Shown: positions 24,106-36,917 of the stretch, piece after piece
Layout of the letters: each line of letters starts with the position of its first letter
How positions within the stretch are numbered: the first letter of the stretch is position 1
Assembly: GCA_029168955.1 (NCBI GenBank)
Contig: JAPDOI010000010.1
Location: forward strand, 1,895,501 to 1,959,500
Reading direction: 5' to 3'
Length of the DNA stretch: 64,000 nucleotides
Origin: Aplectana chamaeleonis
Lineage: Eukaryota; Nematoda; Chromadorea; Rhabditida; Cosmocercidae
Notes under the pieces: model-generated
What the model was told of the DNA's origin: nothing
Seen by the model: the letters and a program-made list of their open reading frames with translations, nothing else
Databases searched by the model: none
Made by a program: the position numbers and the translations under genes

Positions 24106-25326
24106 TTAAGCACAGTCGAAGCTCATGGGTATTTTTTGAGATTACAGTCCGGTCGCCAAGTATAGCTAACGTGCCGAGCGCAAAATCTCAGTGCGCTCGA
24201 TTAAGGCATCTGTCATAATCCTCACCGCAAATGCGGCGCGCGCGGGAAGAGTGGTGGACTATAAAAGTTCTCACCGCGCGGCATGCGCTTAAGGGGCTGA
24301 TTAGAGTCACATCGCTGAAAGGAGCGGTAGTATGCAATGAAACAGTATCGATCATGCGAGGCCGCACGATCGATTACCATCCATTGCATGCTGCCGCTCC
24401 GCGATCGGTGGGTTTCCAATTAGCCCCTAAAGCGCGTGTCGCCCATCTAACACCGCCATAGCGACATCGCTCAAACCGCACTCGCGGTTCCTCCCTTAAA
24501 ATCGATACTCGCTTCTTAGTTGAAGTCCACCCCAACATAAAAATATCAGGGACTGTTTCACGTTACCTTGTACGCAAATGCAAGCTATGAATTTTTGTGC
24601 ATGTCATGCAGTTGAGACCCTACTTCAACCTTTTAACCGCCCTGGCGGTCCGGCCTGAGATTTCGTAGTTGTTTCCCGCTCTTCCAGCGCGGGAAAAGTT
24701 TCAGTTTACCGCATCTCCCACGCGTCATGCCCGTGTCGCCTTCGCGGTGAAGAGACTATGAAAAGCCTAAGCGAGAAAAAGCGAGCAAAAGTCGACCACC
24801 CCCGGGAACGAAAAATGGGTTACGCTCTACCGACAAGCTTTCGATGTCAATAGGGATGAGACGTGCGATTGATTTTATATAATGCCTATGTTCTTCCGTT
24901 TGCTTCCGGTTGCTTTATTTGCGCACTCTCTCAGAACGATGGCTGCAATGACGAGAAAGAACAGGCTCGAGAAGTTCTCGCCGTTCAAATTCAAAATCTT
25001 CGAGGGGCTATAACTCCGTTCGTAATCAATTCTGAGCGAACCCCTAGACACCGTTGCAATCAGCGTGAAACTGTTTTGATGGTTAGCAGAAGAAAACGAA
25101 AAATCGAATATGAGGTTGAGCTGTGCCTTTGAGGAGATTTATAAGCAATCCCCAGTTATGCGTACAGTGGATGCCGCTTGTTCTAGTTCGCATTGTGGCT
25201 AAGTGAGTATTCATTAGTTTTTCTGTATCAGATATTTACATTGTTTAGCTACGGTTAAAAAGACGCGATGTTTCTTTGTTCGCTCAGAATCGACTAAATG
25301 CTGAGACTCGGAAAGAGAGTATTTAA

Positions 25327-25808
25327 AGGCAGTGTTCACGATGATTTTCGTTCCCGAGTTTTCCACATAAAACAATGCGTTGGCCTCTAAGTGTTACCAA
25401 AATTACGAAGAAACGGCGAGAAACAAATTAAAACGTCGTATTTCAGGGACATTATTCCATACCATGGACTAGTTGTCCGGTTGGATGAACATGTTCATGG
25501 TGGTTGTCACCGGTGGAAAATTGGGTCAATCAAAAATAGAAGAATATTTTATGCAAAGCAGGATTAGTTAGGGCCCTAAAGAAGGAATGGAGCAATAGAG
25601 AGTAGAGAATTGCAAGGGCGGGTCTACAAAAGATTTCATTTTTACAACGAACAGTTCCTGTGAGAGTAAAGAGGCGGGTGAGAGTAAAGGATTTCGTGTA
25701 CTTCTGCTGCGTTTTTCTCAATTTCTACGTCATTTTAATTCTATCCGGAGGCCAATTAATCGATATAGTGCATGATCTCAAAATTGAAGATTATCGTGAA
25801 CACTGCCT
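25327..25808. mobile_element. Right-arm-specific TTAA insertion (482-bp MITE)
   Basis: TTAA at 25323-25326 and 25809-25812 flank inverted ends AGGCAGTGTTCACGATGATT and ATCGTGAACACTGCCT. The left arm at 21152-21155 has one TTAA in the matching context (AGAGCCCTTTAAATACTC), which is an empty site. It belongs to the same terminal family as 6852-7336 but with a different interior. This is the reciprocal of the left-specific insertion at 11714-12173. Confidence 0.9.
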
Positions 25809-26755
25809 TTAAAGAGCTCTTCAAGATTGACCTGGTTTTTTCACTGTTTTTGCATTTGATTACCGTTTCACCTTAGCGTATCGAACTGTTTCTCGCAAGG
25901 ATCGAAGCTGCACTCTCTGTGACAGGACACCGACTCTCTTCTTCAATAGTTCCTTTTTTGGGGTGATTTCTCAAGTGTGTGTTCTCTAAGTCCTACATTC
26001 CCACCTCTGTGATTTGCTTGGCAATTCTCGTAGCGCTTGCTGGATATGATCCATGAATACTGTCTTTAAGTTATTCAGTGTTTTGGGTGTTGTTTTGCAC
26101 TATTGCAAATGAGTCTCATCTATCCATTGGTGTAAGGACATATTCTTCACGTTCAGAGCAGTCACTGCTATTTGTTTCAAATTTGTTTCTGAATCGCAAT
26201 TTCAGCACCAAAAATAGTATTATTCGTGTTTCATGTGTTCTATACTCCAATTTCTAAAACATGAAAGTTCCCGTAGCTACTTATGTTTTTGAGGAATAAT
26301 CATAATCCTTTATTCCTGATATCACAAGTTGAAATGTATTGAAGATGGTGTCTTTCTGGCTACGAATCAGGTGTACGATTACGGAGTAATATTGATTCCA
26401 TGAAGAAGCCTGAGAGTAGCTCAATTCTGTGTTTGTACTGTGAATTTTTGTATTGCACATAATTTATTGTGATCGCTTCGTGTAAATTTTGGTGTTTCAT
26501 TTGTGTTCACAACATGAGGATCTATTACCATCTAGATCTGTACTTGATGTATTTATAATTTGAAAGGCGCTTGAAATGATCAATGTGGTCGAAATGCTTT
26601 TTTTTGTTTTACTGGCATGTGTTGGGTTTTTTTTTTCAATAAATATTTTGACATTCGATGCACACGCACGCGGTGGAACATGTGAACTCCGCTTTGGAAA
26701 GAAATGTATAGTCTAGCTCCCCAATCCGAGACCAGGGTCAGGCGGGCGTTGTTAA

Positions 26756-27197
26756 AGGCAGGGTTCTCGATAAAATCGGTTGTTGTGCTATACCCATGGA
26801 ATGGTAGATCGGGCCATCACAAAAGGGAAAACAAGTGAAAAATTGGAGAATAAGCGCTCAGGAGCAAGTTATGTCCTGATGTCCTCCCGCCCCCAATTAT
26901 CGAGATTTGGCTAAAAGCCTGTTTTGTCAACTTTCATTTTGCTTTTGAAGTAATTTCTGAACATTTTGGGATACTACTGATTACTTTAACAGCAAAACAA
27001 ATGTCGGATAAGCAAGCATTTATGGAAATCGCGTTAATTAGGGGGCCGGCCGACACCGCTAATTGGCCGTTATGCTTGGTTTTTGAGCGTTACTCCTGCG
27101 ATTTTCCGGTTTTTTTCACTTATTTTCACTTTTGTTATGGCCAAATCTACATTCTTATGAAGAGAGCTCAAAAGTTGTTTGTATCGCGGACCCTGCC
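26756..27197. mobile_element. TTAA-flanked MITE, AGGCAGGGTTC family (right copy)
   Basis: Mirror of 19768-20210. The left TTAA is intact (26752-26755) and the right one has become TTAG. Confidence 0.75.
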
Positions 27198-28789
27198 TTT
27201 AGGCTAGACAACAGGGGGACATTTAAATTTTCAAACTTTAGATTTTTTTCAGGGGGGGGGCGTGAAAATTTCGGGTCAAAATTTCAAAAACTCGGGGGTG
27301 TTTTTAGTTGTGTTTCTTTTTCTGTGAAGAAAACAGGTCGTTGAACGAGTGGTTGGGACGTGGTTGTCTCACATGTTGTAATAGCAACAAAAAGATCAAA
27401 GAGAACAAACGATGTTATAGACATGTTTCAGGCAGTATTCAAATTTTCAGCACATAAAACAAATTTTTAGACGAGTTACATTCCTTAATCGCGTCTATTA
27501 CCGCTTAAATTCTTCACCTCGGAAATTGGACAACGTACGTCCCCCCATAAAATTTCAAATTTTCGAAATGCTGAAAAAAGATCCAGATTCTCCATGAAAT
27601 TCCCCACAAACTGATACCTAACACCCCTCCCACCACCTTAGAAGAAAAAAAGAAAATCGCCTAACACAAGTTCTGCCGTTGTCCGAAACCGCGCATTCGG
27701 CCCAAATTTGACAACGGCAATTTATTTTTCAAAAAAGTAATTTGAACATCCTGAAGGTAAAATGTTCATATTTGGCCTATCGTCTACTAACTGCCACGTA
27801 GCGCTCGGAAACTCCTCAGTTTAGAGCATTCCGTAGCGAGGAGTTTAATTTACCACTGCGCCGAGCCGTCGAAAAATATTGCGCTCCAATGCCAAATAGT
27901 GTCTGCCACCGGCGGTGGTTTTGCGGACACTGTTGCGCAGTACAGTTCCCGCAAATTCGCCGCCGGTGATAACCCCTCTCCCTCCCGCGCTCGCATCTCT
28001 TCTGTCCGAAGAATACTAGTTGGGAATGGAACTTTTTTCAACCTGTGAAGATTTACGCACCCACACAAGGGTTCCACCAGCCCGGAGGTCTGGATGCAAG
28101 CCTAGTTGGAGGTTTCTAATCCGTCAAAATGTAGAATTCTGCCGGTATCTGTTATTTGATAGCGCGAACAGTCAATTTTCTTACAGAAACTCCATCAAAA
28201 TGCTTAGAAATTTGATAATGGACAATCCTTTCTTCCCGCGTATCCCGAGTGGCCCCATCTAACTAGGTTTGCGCCCAGGTGTCGTGAAGCCTTATGATTA
28301 CTGAGCTGTCATAGAGAATCCAAAATGTACCCGAATAATGCTCGGCATATGCCAGAGTTTTGCCCATACCGATATTGGAATCCATTGAAAGCTAGGAAAT
28401 GTTGTACATCCTCACCGTAATTTCCTCCACTACAAGAAACACCTATCAGGACAAGCTCGTCTATCGCGTAATTTTTTAATCTGTTAGCCTACTGCTTGAT
28501 CAAGATTAGGACAAAACTTAATGCGAGCAAAGAACTTATATCCAGCATTTTTTGATTTCTGCTTTGATTTGCCCATGTTTTCCTTTACCCCCCCCCCTAC
28601 GCCCGCCATGTTATTTTGATGTTTTTTTGCCTACACAAATCCTGGTAACACTCTCGCCCGCAAAGCGTGCAATAAAGGTTCGAGTCCTGTCTGGCACCTG
28701 AGTTTTGCGTTCAACTCGGCTACTGTGTGATATTTTGTGATCATATATCATGCCATAAAAGACATTAAAACATTCTGAAAAAATTACAT

Positions 28790-30662
28790 CTTTAATTAGC
28801 GATCAACTTAGAGACAGTGTTAACAATGGAAGCTCTCTTACTGTCACCCGCTCATGAGCACGGCCGATGCGTTCACTGTGGCGCACGTAGAGAAGATATA
28901 TAAGGATATGCGGTTTTTCAAAGCTGTCGGTCCGGACGGAATTTGTCCTGCTGTACTGAAGAAGCTCCCGACTGAGATCCTTCCGCTCATCGTTGATATG
29001 ATTAACATTTCGTTCAGCTCTTGCACTAATCCGCAAAACTGGAAGACAGCCAACGTCATCCCGTTGCCCAAGCCTGGCGAACCTCAGTCATCAGTAGAGG
29101 GATATCGTCCCATTAGCTTGATGCCACCTTTCGCTAAGGTAGCCGAAAAGCTCATCGTCAAGGATCTAGCGGAGCACAACGAGAAGCAGTTGTTTCAGCA
29201 TGGGTTCAGGAGGCTACATTCCACAACTACGGCGTTGCTAGAAATTACCAGCTATGCTATCGACGGGTCCAACTTTAACAAGCCATTGAGAACTGTAGCT
29301 GTTGCGTTGGATCTCACCAAGGCATTTGATACGGTTAACCTTGGAGTCCTGTCAAGCAACATACTGGAATCGTCAATACCATCTTGGCAGAAGCGCTGGA
29401 TATCGGCCTTTATTAAAGGTCGGCGGGCAAGAGTCATGTTTCAGAACCATGTCTCCAACAGTATTCCTATGGCAGCTGGAGTCCCTCAGGGCGGGGTTCT
29501 ATCGCCAGCCCTCTTCGGACTGTACCTCGAAGATATGCCTGAGCCTCCACAGGACATCAAGGTCGTCGCGTATGCTGATGACATAACAATCATGTGTCGA
29601 GGTCGGGACTTACACGTGGCCGCCAATAAGATCAACGAGTACCTGCACACACTGAAGAGCTTTTCGTCCGCAAGATGCTAAGGATCTCTGCAGCCAAGTC
29701 GTCAGTGTCCGTTCTCACGACGGACCCATCCGAGCACAGCGCTCATACAAATATCGTGTGGGATGGAGACCGCTTGCCTGCTGCTCGCTTTTCTAAGCTG
29801 CTCGGTCTTGTGCTCGATCCGTCACTCAAGTTTCATAAGAATACCAAGCAGAAGCAGGCAGTCGTTAAAGCTAAGCTCAACGTTCTCAGGACCCTGAGCG
29901 GCACTCCGTGGAGTAGCTGCAAGGAGACTATGATCACAACGTGTAAGGAATTTTTTCAGCCCGCCCTGCAGTACGCCGCACCGGTATGGCAGCATCTCGT
30001 TTCAGAATCCTCCTGGACAAAGATGCAACGGGTACAGAATGCTGCTCTTCGTGTCGCCACCGGATGTGCAAGGAGTTCCCCAATCGAGCACCTGCATGCT
30101 GAGACCCGTCTATTACCAGTGAAGGAGCACTGTCAGCTCCAGGCCCAGCAAATCCGCATTAATACTATAAAGTAACCAAATCACCCGTCGTGGAAAGTGC
30201 TAAACCCCGTTAGAGAGAGAAGTATAAGAAAGCCATTTGCCTATGCTCCAAACAAAGTCAAATTGCAAAGATGGCACGACTCCTAGCAAGAACGACTCCG
30301 TCTTTTGCGCGAGGAGCACACCAAGTTCGTTCGGTGCCATCTTGTGAAGGCGGCCATAAAACCTATAATATGAGATATACCGTCTGCACCTCAGAGTCTC
30401 AACTCGGAAGAAGGGCAAGATGCACGCTCGCTTCGTTACGCTGTGGTCACTCTACAATGCTGTCAGCAAGATTGATAGCAGCAAATCTGATGTGTGCCCG
30501 GACTGCGATACCATCGGCCACGATACCGCACATTTATTCAACTGTCCGGAGAGACCTACCACGCTGACACCAATGGACCTATGGACGAATCCACTACTGG
30601 TCGCCCAGTTCCTCCGCTTATGACAAAACCTTCTATGTGGCTGCAAAGAAGAAGAAGAAAAA
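28790..30662 (+). pseudogene. Jockey-like LINE reverse transcriptase, 5'-truncated and frameshifted (right copy)
   Basis: Plus-strand counterpart of 16293-18165. Frame 28854-29681 carries GPDGICPA, YRPISLM, KAFDTVNLG, GVPQGGVLSPALFGLYLEDM and YADDI. Frame 29675-30175 carries the thumb/connection region (LLGLVLDPSLKF, NAALRVATGC). Frames to 30623 carry RRARCTLASLRCGHS and then, after a further shift, CPDCDTIGHDTAHLFNC. It is slightly closer to the family norm than the left copy: GLYLEDM versus RLSLEDM, and DLTKAFD versus DLIKAFD. It has no endonuclease domain and ends near a GAAGAAGAAGAAAAA tract at about 30,645-30,662. Confidence 0.87.
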
Positions 30663-32838
30663 CAGCCGATAGTGATCCTTCCCTTGTTAGCTTTTCGAGA
30701 ACGGTCATGAAGTGGCTTTTTGATCCCAGTGTCATGCATCCATACAGAGCGAACCTCGGTAAGTTATTTTAGAATCAAGTAAAAGTTCGAAAAATCCGAG
30801 ATTTTATGTACAAGGTACGGCAAAAGTTGGTCTCTGAGAGAATCCTCTGCGATCGTTCACGGATGGAATCCCCTCGGGTTCTGGTTGGGGCCGAAAGTAT
30901 ACTAGCATAGGGCTCCCGCGGAACGATCGCAAGATTCTGCTGGTTTCAAACCGTTTGCGTACCGCGTTCGTTCGTCGATGCTCCCACAATCCTCCATTGT
31001 GGAACCGCGAGGAATCGAGCCTTGGACTAACACGAGACGATAGCGAGATTCTACCAGTTTCAACCCGAGGGCCCATCGTGTCCAGGGTTAGGCGTGAAGT
31101 GTGATGTATCACACAGAGGGGTGGGACACGTCGACGTTCGGTGGGGGGTCGGACCTTCGACCAACCAAGAACTAAGATGAGCTTCTATCAAGGGGAGGGA
31201 GCCATACCTTTGGTATAGAAAATTACGGAAAATTGAGACGGCAAAATGAGATCACAATAAGATGTCAAAATGATACTGGAGATCAAACTGAGAGGGCGAA
31301 AGGAGACAGGAGATCAAAAAAGAAGCTGAAGGGTAAACGAAAAACTGCGCAAAACAAGTGGGACAGAATATGAAATTGAGATGTAAAAATGAGGCAGAAA
31401 CTCACAAAAAGATGTGAAAATTCACTGGTGGAGAAAGCATGCAAGACAGTAGACGACAGTGGCATGGCCATCGCTAGGCTCATACGTTGCGATAGCGTGC
31501 GCTTCCGCTGCTGTGCGTCTCTCAACGTTCCTCAACGCTGGAGTAGCCCGTGCCCGCAATTACGCACTGGCAAACACCCCCACCTCGTTTTGATTCGATT
31601 GACAATCTTTGACCGGGTGATCAATCGCTCAAATCGGCGCAACGGCTGACAAATTTCCTAAGATTTGCTCATTCTGTGGTGGTGTTATGGGGTACAAGGG
31701 CAACAGTTTTGCGACAGGTTTGATGCCTCCTATTTTAGGGGTTGAGCATTAGGCTCAAAACTTGCTGCTTCCTTCTTTGAGCTGGCGCAGGCGTAAGAAA
31801 ACGGCCGCGCGTGAGCGCGCGAGGGCTCGCGAGAGGCAGCGCGCATGAGCGCCAAGCGAAAACTGTGGCCTTGATGAACATCGATTTTGCGTAATCGCAC
31901 GCTCTCGCGACGTATGAACGATGCCTTAATGATTCCTACGTGGGAGCGGAGTCGCAGCCAACTAAAGTGTGTCACCAAAGCACTCCTAGTCAGACAATAG
32001 ATGGCGAATCGCCTCGGTGGGCGCGGCATAAAACGTCCATCTTATCATCATGGCAAAAACTTCACCGATTTCGCCTAATTTAGCTAATCGCCTTTTCGTG
32101 TTGGCCAGTTGGTGAAGTTTAGGCGAGGTAAGCGTGGAGCGAGGCGAAACCGGTGAAGTTTTCGCCCCAAATCGCCACGGGATCGCTTCGGCAGCGAGGT
32201 TGTTGATTTTTAGACTAGGCGAAAATCGCCCTACTTCGAAAAGGCGATTTCAAATTCCGCGCCACGTCAGTGGTGGGCGCGAGTTTCGAAATCCACATGC
32301 ATTCGTGCAGTTTGCGAAATTCTTGGCCGCGGCTGATTTTCTTGTATCGACTCATCAAATGCGTCTGTTTTCAATGTTATTTTTCTTGCTTTTCGTGGCA
32401 CCTCGTCCTTATTTCGCCTCCCCCCCCCACGCCCCTGCCACGGCACCTCCAGCTGGACTTCCGCCCGTCAGTAGACTTCTATTTTACCAAATTTCGCGGT
32501 GAGCTTTTTCTTATTTTAGACTTTGGTTTTATTTCAACAGTTTAAACTAAGTTTAACTGTATATGATCTTTGTTGTTCCAAATGCGAGTTTGACATACAA
32601 AAACTGTTCATTTAGTGGCGGTGTCATGAATTGGGTCAAAGAAGAGCTAGACGTCCAGTAATTAGCATATGTCGTCGTTGTCGTTTCTGTGGGAAGCCGC
32701 AACTTCTACGGGGCACAAGCGTTAACGTGTTTGTGATGAATATCGATCTAGTGATGGTGTTGTGCCTTGCTGCTTCGTGGCTTCCGACAAAAGTGGCACG
32801 GCCTCTTCAAACGGTTGCTGTTGGAGTTGTTCAGGTGT

Positions 32839-33063
32839 ATAGTCCGTCCAAATGAGACTGTCCGCCCAAGCGGCCGGCGTGCCATCTCGAAGACATTTTA
32901 CGGACTCGTAAATCGGGTATCAGGATCATTGGAAGAATAGTGAATAACATCTCAGCCAGCTGCTTGCAGTCGTGGAAAGGCTCGTCCCAAAATGCCTTCG
33001 CGCTGGGCGCTTGACACGCACGTCGACCGCTTGGGCGGACAGTCCTATTCGGAAAGACTTTAC
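32839..33063. mobile_element. MITE, 'CGNCCAAGCGG' family (right arm)
   Basis: Mirror of 13888-14112. Ends ATAGTCCGTCCAAATGAGAC and TCCTATTCGGAAAGACTTTA are imperfect inverted partners, with GACTGTCCGCCCAAGCGG just inside. Confidence 0.65.
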
Positions 33064-34229
33064 TCGGCGACGTATTTCCGAGCAGCATCCTCGCGAGTAA
33101 CGCGGCGCGGTCGCATGGCGGCGTCGCAGCTGTACTGAGCCGGGTCCTGCATTCTAACGCGTTAGACCGCGTAACTCGCGAAAACGCGCTGTTTGAAATC
33201 CCAAACGCGCCAAACGACTTTCCATATCCGAATCTACACGTTCAAGTCTACATCATATTCATCTTTCTGGACAATACATCATATTTGGGTTCAACATCTA
33301 AACTTACTGACTTGGGATAACGCATTTACCCGTGGCCTGTGGAAGCCCGAAAATGGAACAGTGCCATTTTTCTGACGTGCCCTCCTCCCTTACTGTTAAA
33401 AAGGGTAAGTAACTTGCACTGGATCCAGATAGATAACTGTGAATGTTCTGTTTTTCGTTAATTCTGTGTTCTCTTGAAGCAAGGTTCACACCCACGCTGC
33501 ATCGCGGCGTACTTGTAGGCGTGTATAATGACGCATAGAATAATCGAATTATTGCCAAATGAAAACTTAGTTAATATCGTTCCTTGAAACCCAGTCTGGT
33601 CTCACAGACTGCTCCCCAGCGCGTGCCGCATTCACTCTTGGATCCGGCTCATTCTTCATGGCACTTGGCAGGGTCCCCAGGTCGGTCCCACACACTTTTG
33701 ACGCTGCTTGGCGCACTCACGATTGGGTCCCGCACATTCTGCAGTCAACGGTCAACTCTTAGCCATTTATTATTATGTACGATATCTCTTGAAGCTCGCC
33801 GGTTTTTGCAAATTTTTGTGAATGATCTCAGCCGAGCTCAGATATCCGCTTGTACACAAGGGGGATGTAGTTTTCAGTGTCTCATGAACTTTAATCCCCT
33901 TGCCCTAAAAAACCGTTGTTTAGACCCACTATCATAGAACGTGTTGCACTAATTTATTCCGTTTCCGGGCCTTAAACTCGGAAACGGAAGCGGAACGAAA
34001 TAACCCGAAAAACACCGGAGGTACGGGAACGGAGCCGTTCCACAGAGCCTTGCTCGTCGCCTTTTCGTGTTAGCGAGTTGGTGAAGTTCGAGCGAGGTAA
34101 GCGTAGAGCGGGGCGAACCTGGTGAAGTTTTCGCCTCAATTCGCCTTGCTCGCCGAGGAGATAACAACTTTTTCATTCGTGGAGAGTTCTCCATTCCGAA
34201 GACAGCCCGTGGCAAGCGGTGGTGCTGCA

Positions 34230-34500
34230 TTCTTTTTCCCTCAACTCTGGCGGAACGTTCCGTGGACGACAGGTAGATCCGCTCACGCTTAGTCGCCAGG
34301 TCCCTGATGAGAGCGCGTCAAAATTATGGCATGGCTGCGGTGAGCACACTCCATCTTTTTCGGAGCAAAACTCCTCTCAGCAATTGCGGACACCCGCTGT
34401 TGCAACATGCAGCACGATCATAAAAAATCTTGCTGGGGCCATCAGGTCCCGGTATGATCATCCCTTGTCTCAAGCATGATTACCGTAGTGCTGCGTGCTG
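34230..34500. repeat. Repeat also found in the nuclear-receptor tail region (right copy)
   Basis: Mirror of 12490-12720. Contains CAATTGCGGACACCCGCTG and CAACATGCAGCACGATCAT, paralleling the minus strand at about 61,675-61,810. Confidence 0.5.
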
Positions 34501-35175
34501 TAACAGCGGATATCTGTAACTGCATAGCGGACTTAAGATCCTGAAATTCCTTAATTTTATAATTAAATTTTATGATCTTGGATATTTAGTAACGTCACGT
34601 CACGAGGTCAGGCAGCTACATCTTTATGCCAGTCGCTACTCGCAGATCTCTGAATGCTCCCTTTTTGAACTATTGTGATTTTTTCCATCGGTTTAGTTGG
34701 TGCAGGCAATGTCCACACAGTAAGTAATTCGAGAGCGAACCCATGAGCTTGTATTATGCTTATGAAATGCTTCCTTAAAGACACAGAGTCCACGATAAAA
34801 ATCGTTGACTAGTTTTGGCCAGAAATCGAAGGTTTAATGCCGGAATGTGCCCTTGATGAAGAAAAACCGCAGAAAAGTATGAAAAAGCGCGAGAGTGGGC
34901 GTCTCTTGTCGAAACATCGCGGCTGGAAGAGTTGCGCGGTAAATTGTTAATGCGCTCACGCGCTCCAATGCTAGTATTATGCGCACTCGCGCTCCAGTGC
35001 AAATAGAGGTGTGGAGAAGCCGAATCGTTGAGGTGGACCAAACTCCTCCACGGAAGAATCTACCGCGAGCTGAAAGGACTAGCGAGCGATTTTCAGAGCA
35101 TATTATGACTCCTTGGGACCTGTTTTTTGTTCGTTTCCTCGCTCCCATCCCGGCAATTTGATTCCCGGCAGAAAA

Positions 35176-35342
35176 CAGGTGTGCGTTCCAAGAAGATTTC
35201 CATGGGAGTAAACTGGGTCTGATAAGATATAACAAGTGATAATCTAACAGATAGGCTCATTTCATGCGGTCTCTCAATCTATCATTGGCCGGCTCTTATC
35301 AAGTTAATTTTCCCTCTGTGGAAATCTTGAAACGCACCCCAG
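35176..35342. mobile_element. MITE with CAGGTGTGCGTTCCAAGA ends (right arm)
   Basis: Mirror of 11146-11312. The ends CAGGTGTGCGTTCCAAGAAG and TCTTGAAACGCACCCCAG are imperfect inverted repeats. Confidence 0.65.
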
Positions 35343-35964
35343 ATGAAATTTATCGTAGGCACTGCCTATGACACGTCTACTACTCGAATTCAGCTCTAAC
35401 CTGTGCATTCAGGCCGCTGTAATTCTGCTGAATCCTTGTGGTCAAAATTAATATGGGGAGGTGGGGTGATTGTGTAGACAACGCTAAATACGGATCCAGC
35501 AGTTGTGAAAGTTGAAGCACGTTTTAAAGTAGACTTTACAGAATTTTCATTCATTTATTCTCTTGTAGGCTCGATCATCGACTAACCTGCGGTTATTTTT
35601 TGGTTTTTTAGCGTGTTTGAACGATGATGGTGGTGTCTTGGAAAACTGTTAGGCCGTTAACCAATTCTGACATGGAATGAAACATTTGAGTCGGACATAA
35701 TTTACGCTGGCAATGTGATCGTACAAAGCAGATCGGGTACCAAATTACAATTTTGTTCGGTTTGTAGTAATTGTAAGCCATGAATACACGGGTTTCTATA
35801 CGGCTACTAACATAGGGAAAAAAGGGCGAAATGGGGAAAATTGGTAACAAATCGTCTCTTGCCTAGAACTTGCTTTAAAGGCACAGAACACCCAGGAAAA
35901 TATTTGTCAGTTTCCATGCTTATCCTGGAGAGAGTCACACGCTGATCACAGTGGTGTCCTTTAA

Positions 35965-36446
35965 AGGCACAGTACACCCTCAGATATGAATTTTGAGATT
36001 TCCCTGTAATTGTGTTGTAGACCCCTTCTGTATAACACGTGCCAAGGACGAGATCTCAATTCTTCGAAATAAGCGAGATATAAGCGACCACCATAGACCC
36101 CACCCCCTTCGTTCGCCATCATGGCCCATACCCCCTTCCTGGTTTTCGAACTTGATTGCGGCTAGATGGACGGATGAATTTCAAACGCGTCATCGTTCTT
36201 CACTCCCTTGCCTGTCAGTCTCCTGATCCTGGCTTGCTCTTGCAAAGCGGCTGAGAAGGAAGAGAAATACAGGCCTGAGACAACTCGTCCACGAAAATCC
36301 CGCCTTTAAAGTAATGTCAGGTTCAAAGAGCCATAACTCCGCTTGTAAGAGGTTCAGAGCGATTTTAGAGGTACCGTTGTGTTCAGCGTGTGCTTCTCTC
36401 CAAGATAAGTGTGGAATCAAAAAAAAATTTCGGGTGTCCTGTGCCT
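35965..36446. mobile_element. TTAA-flanked MITE, AGGCACAG family (right copy)
   Basis: TTAA at 35961-35964 and 36447-36450 flank AGGCACAGTACACCC and GGGTGTCCTGTGCCT. Just upstream (35873-35960) lies the start of another copy (TTAAAGGCACAGAACACCC), so one member has inserted into another. The left copy is 10043-10524. Confidence 0.75.
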
Positions 36447-36507
36447 TTAAAGTCCTCCAATCCAAATTTTGAAAAAAAAACGTTATCTTCAGCGCTTCAT
36501 TCTTTTG

Positions 36508-36917
36508 TACTATGACTGGTAGAAGTTGAAGCTCGTCCGTTGAACCCTTCATTGACCACATTTCGGGCATTTGCCGTCGTCAGGTCAACTGAAATAATAC
36601 AAACAAATCGACATCATGTTCTCGCCAACACCATCTACCGACCTAGGGTGACTGAGATGGATGGAGTAGGGTCGCAACCGCAGATAAATCCAGAGGTAGG
36701 GTCGCAACCGCAGACAAGCCCAGAGATTCTTGAAAAGGGTTTGCTATTGCGACCCTACTCCATCTCAGTCGCCACAGGTCGGTAGTTGGTGTTGGCGAGG
36801 ACATGTTGTTGATTTGTTTGTATTATTTCAGTTGACCTTACGACGGGCTTATGCCCGAAACGTAGTCAATGAAAGGTTTAGCGGACGAGCTTCAACTTCT
36901 GCCATTCATAGTTCATA
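36508..36917. mobile_element. Foldback element (right copy)
   Basis: Mirror of 9573-9982. Inverted arms of about 190 bp share TTTCGGGCAT and GAAGCTCGTCCG, with GGGTCGCAACCGCAGA repeats at the hinge. Confidence 0.7.

Noticed and set aside
28627..28702. tRNA-like stretch (A-box TGGTAACACTC, B-box GGTTCGAGTCC), mirrored at 18256-18330
   Set aside because: The 3' acceptor strand CTGGCAC has no complementary 5' strand, the T stem has a mismatch, the anticodon loop lacks the invariant T33, and the left copy breaks the B box. At most a decayed tRNA-derived relic.
30452..30739. Antisense frames opposite the LINE copies
   Set aside because: They shadow the reverse transcriptase and Cys/His frames. 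Their products have no recognisable domains.
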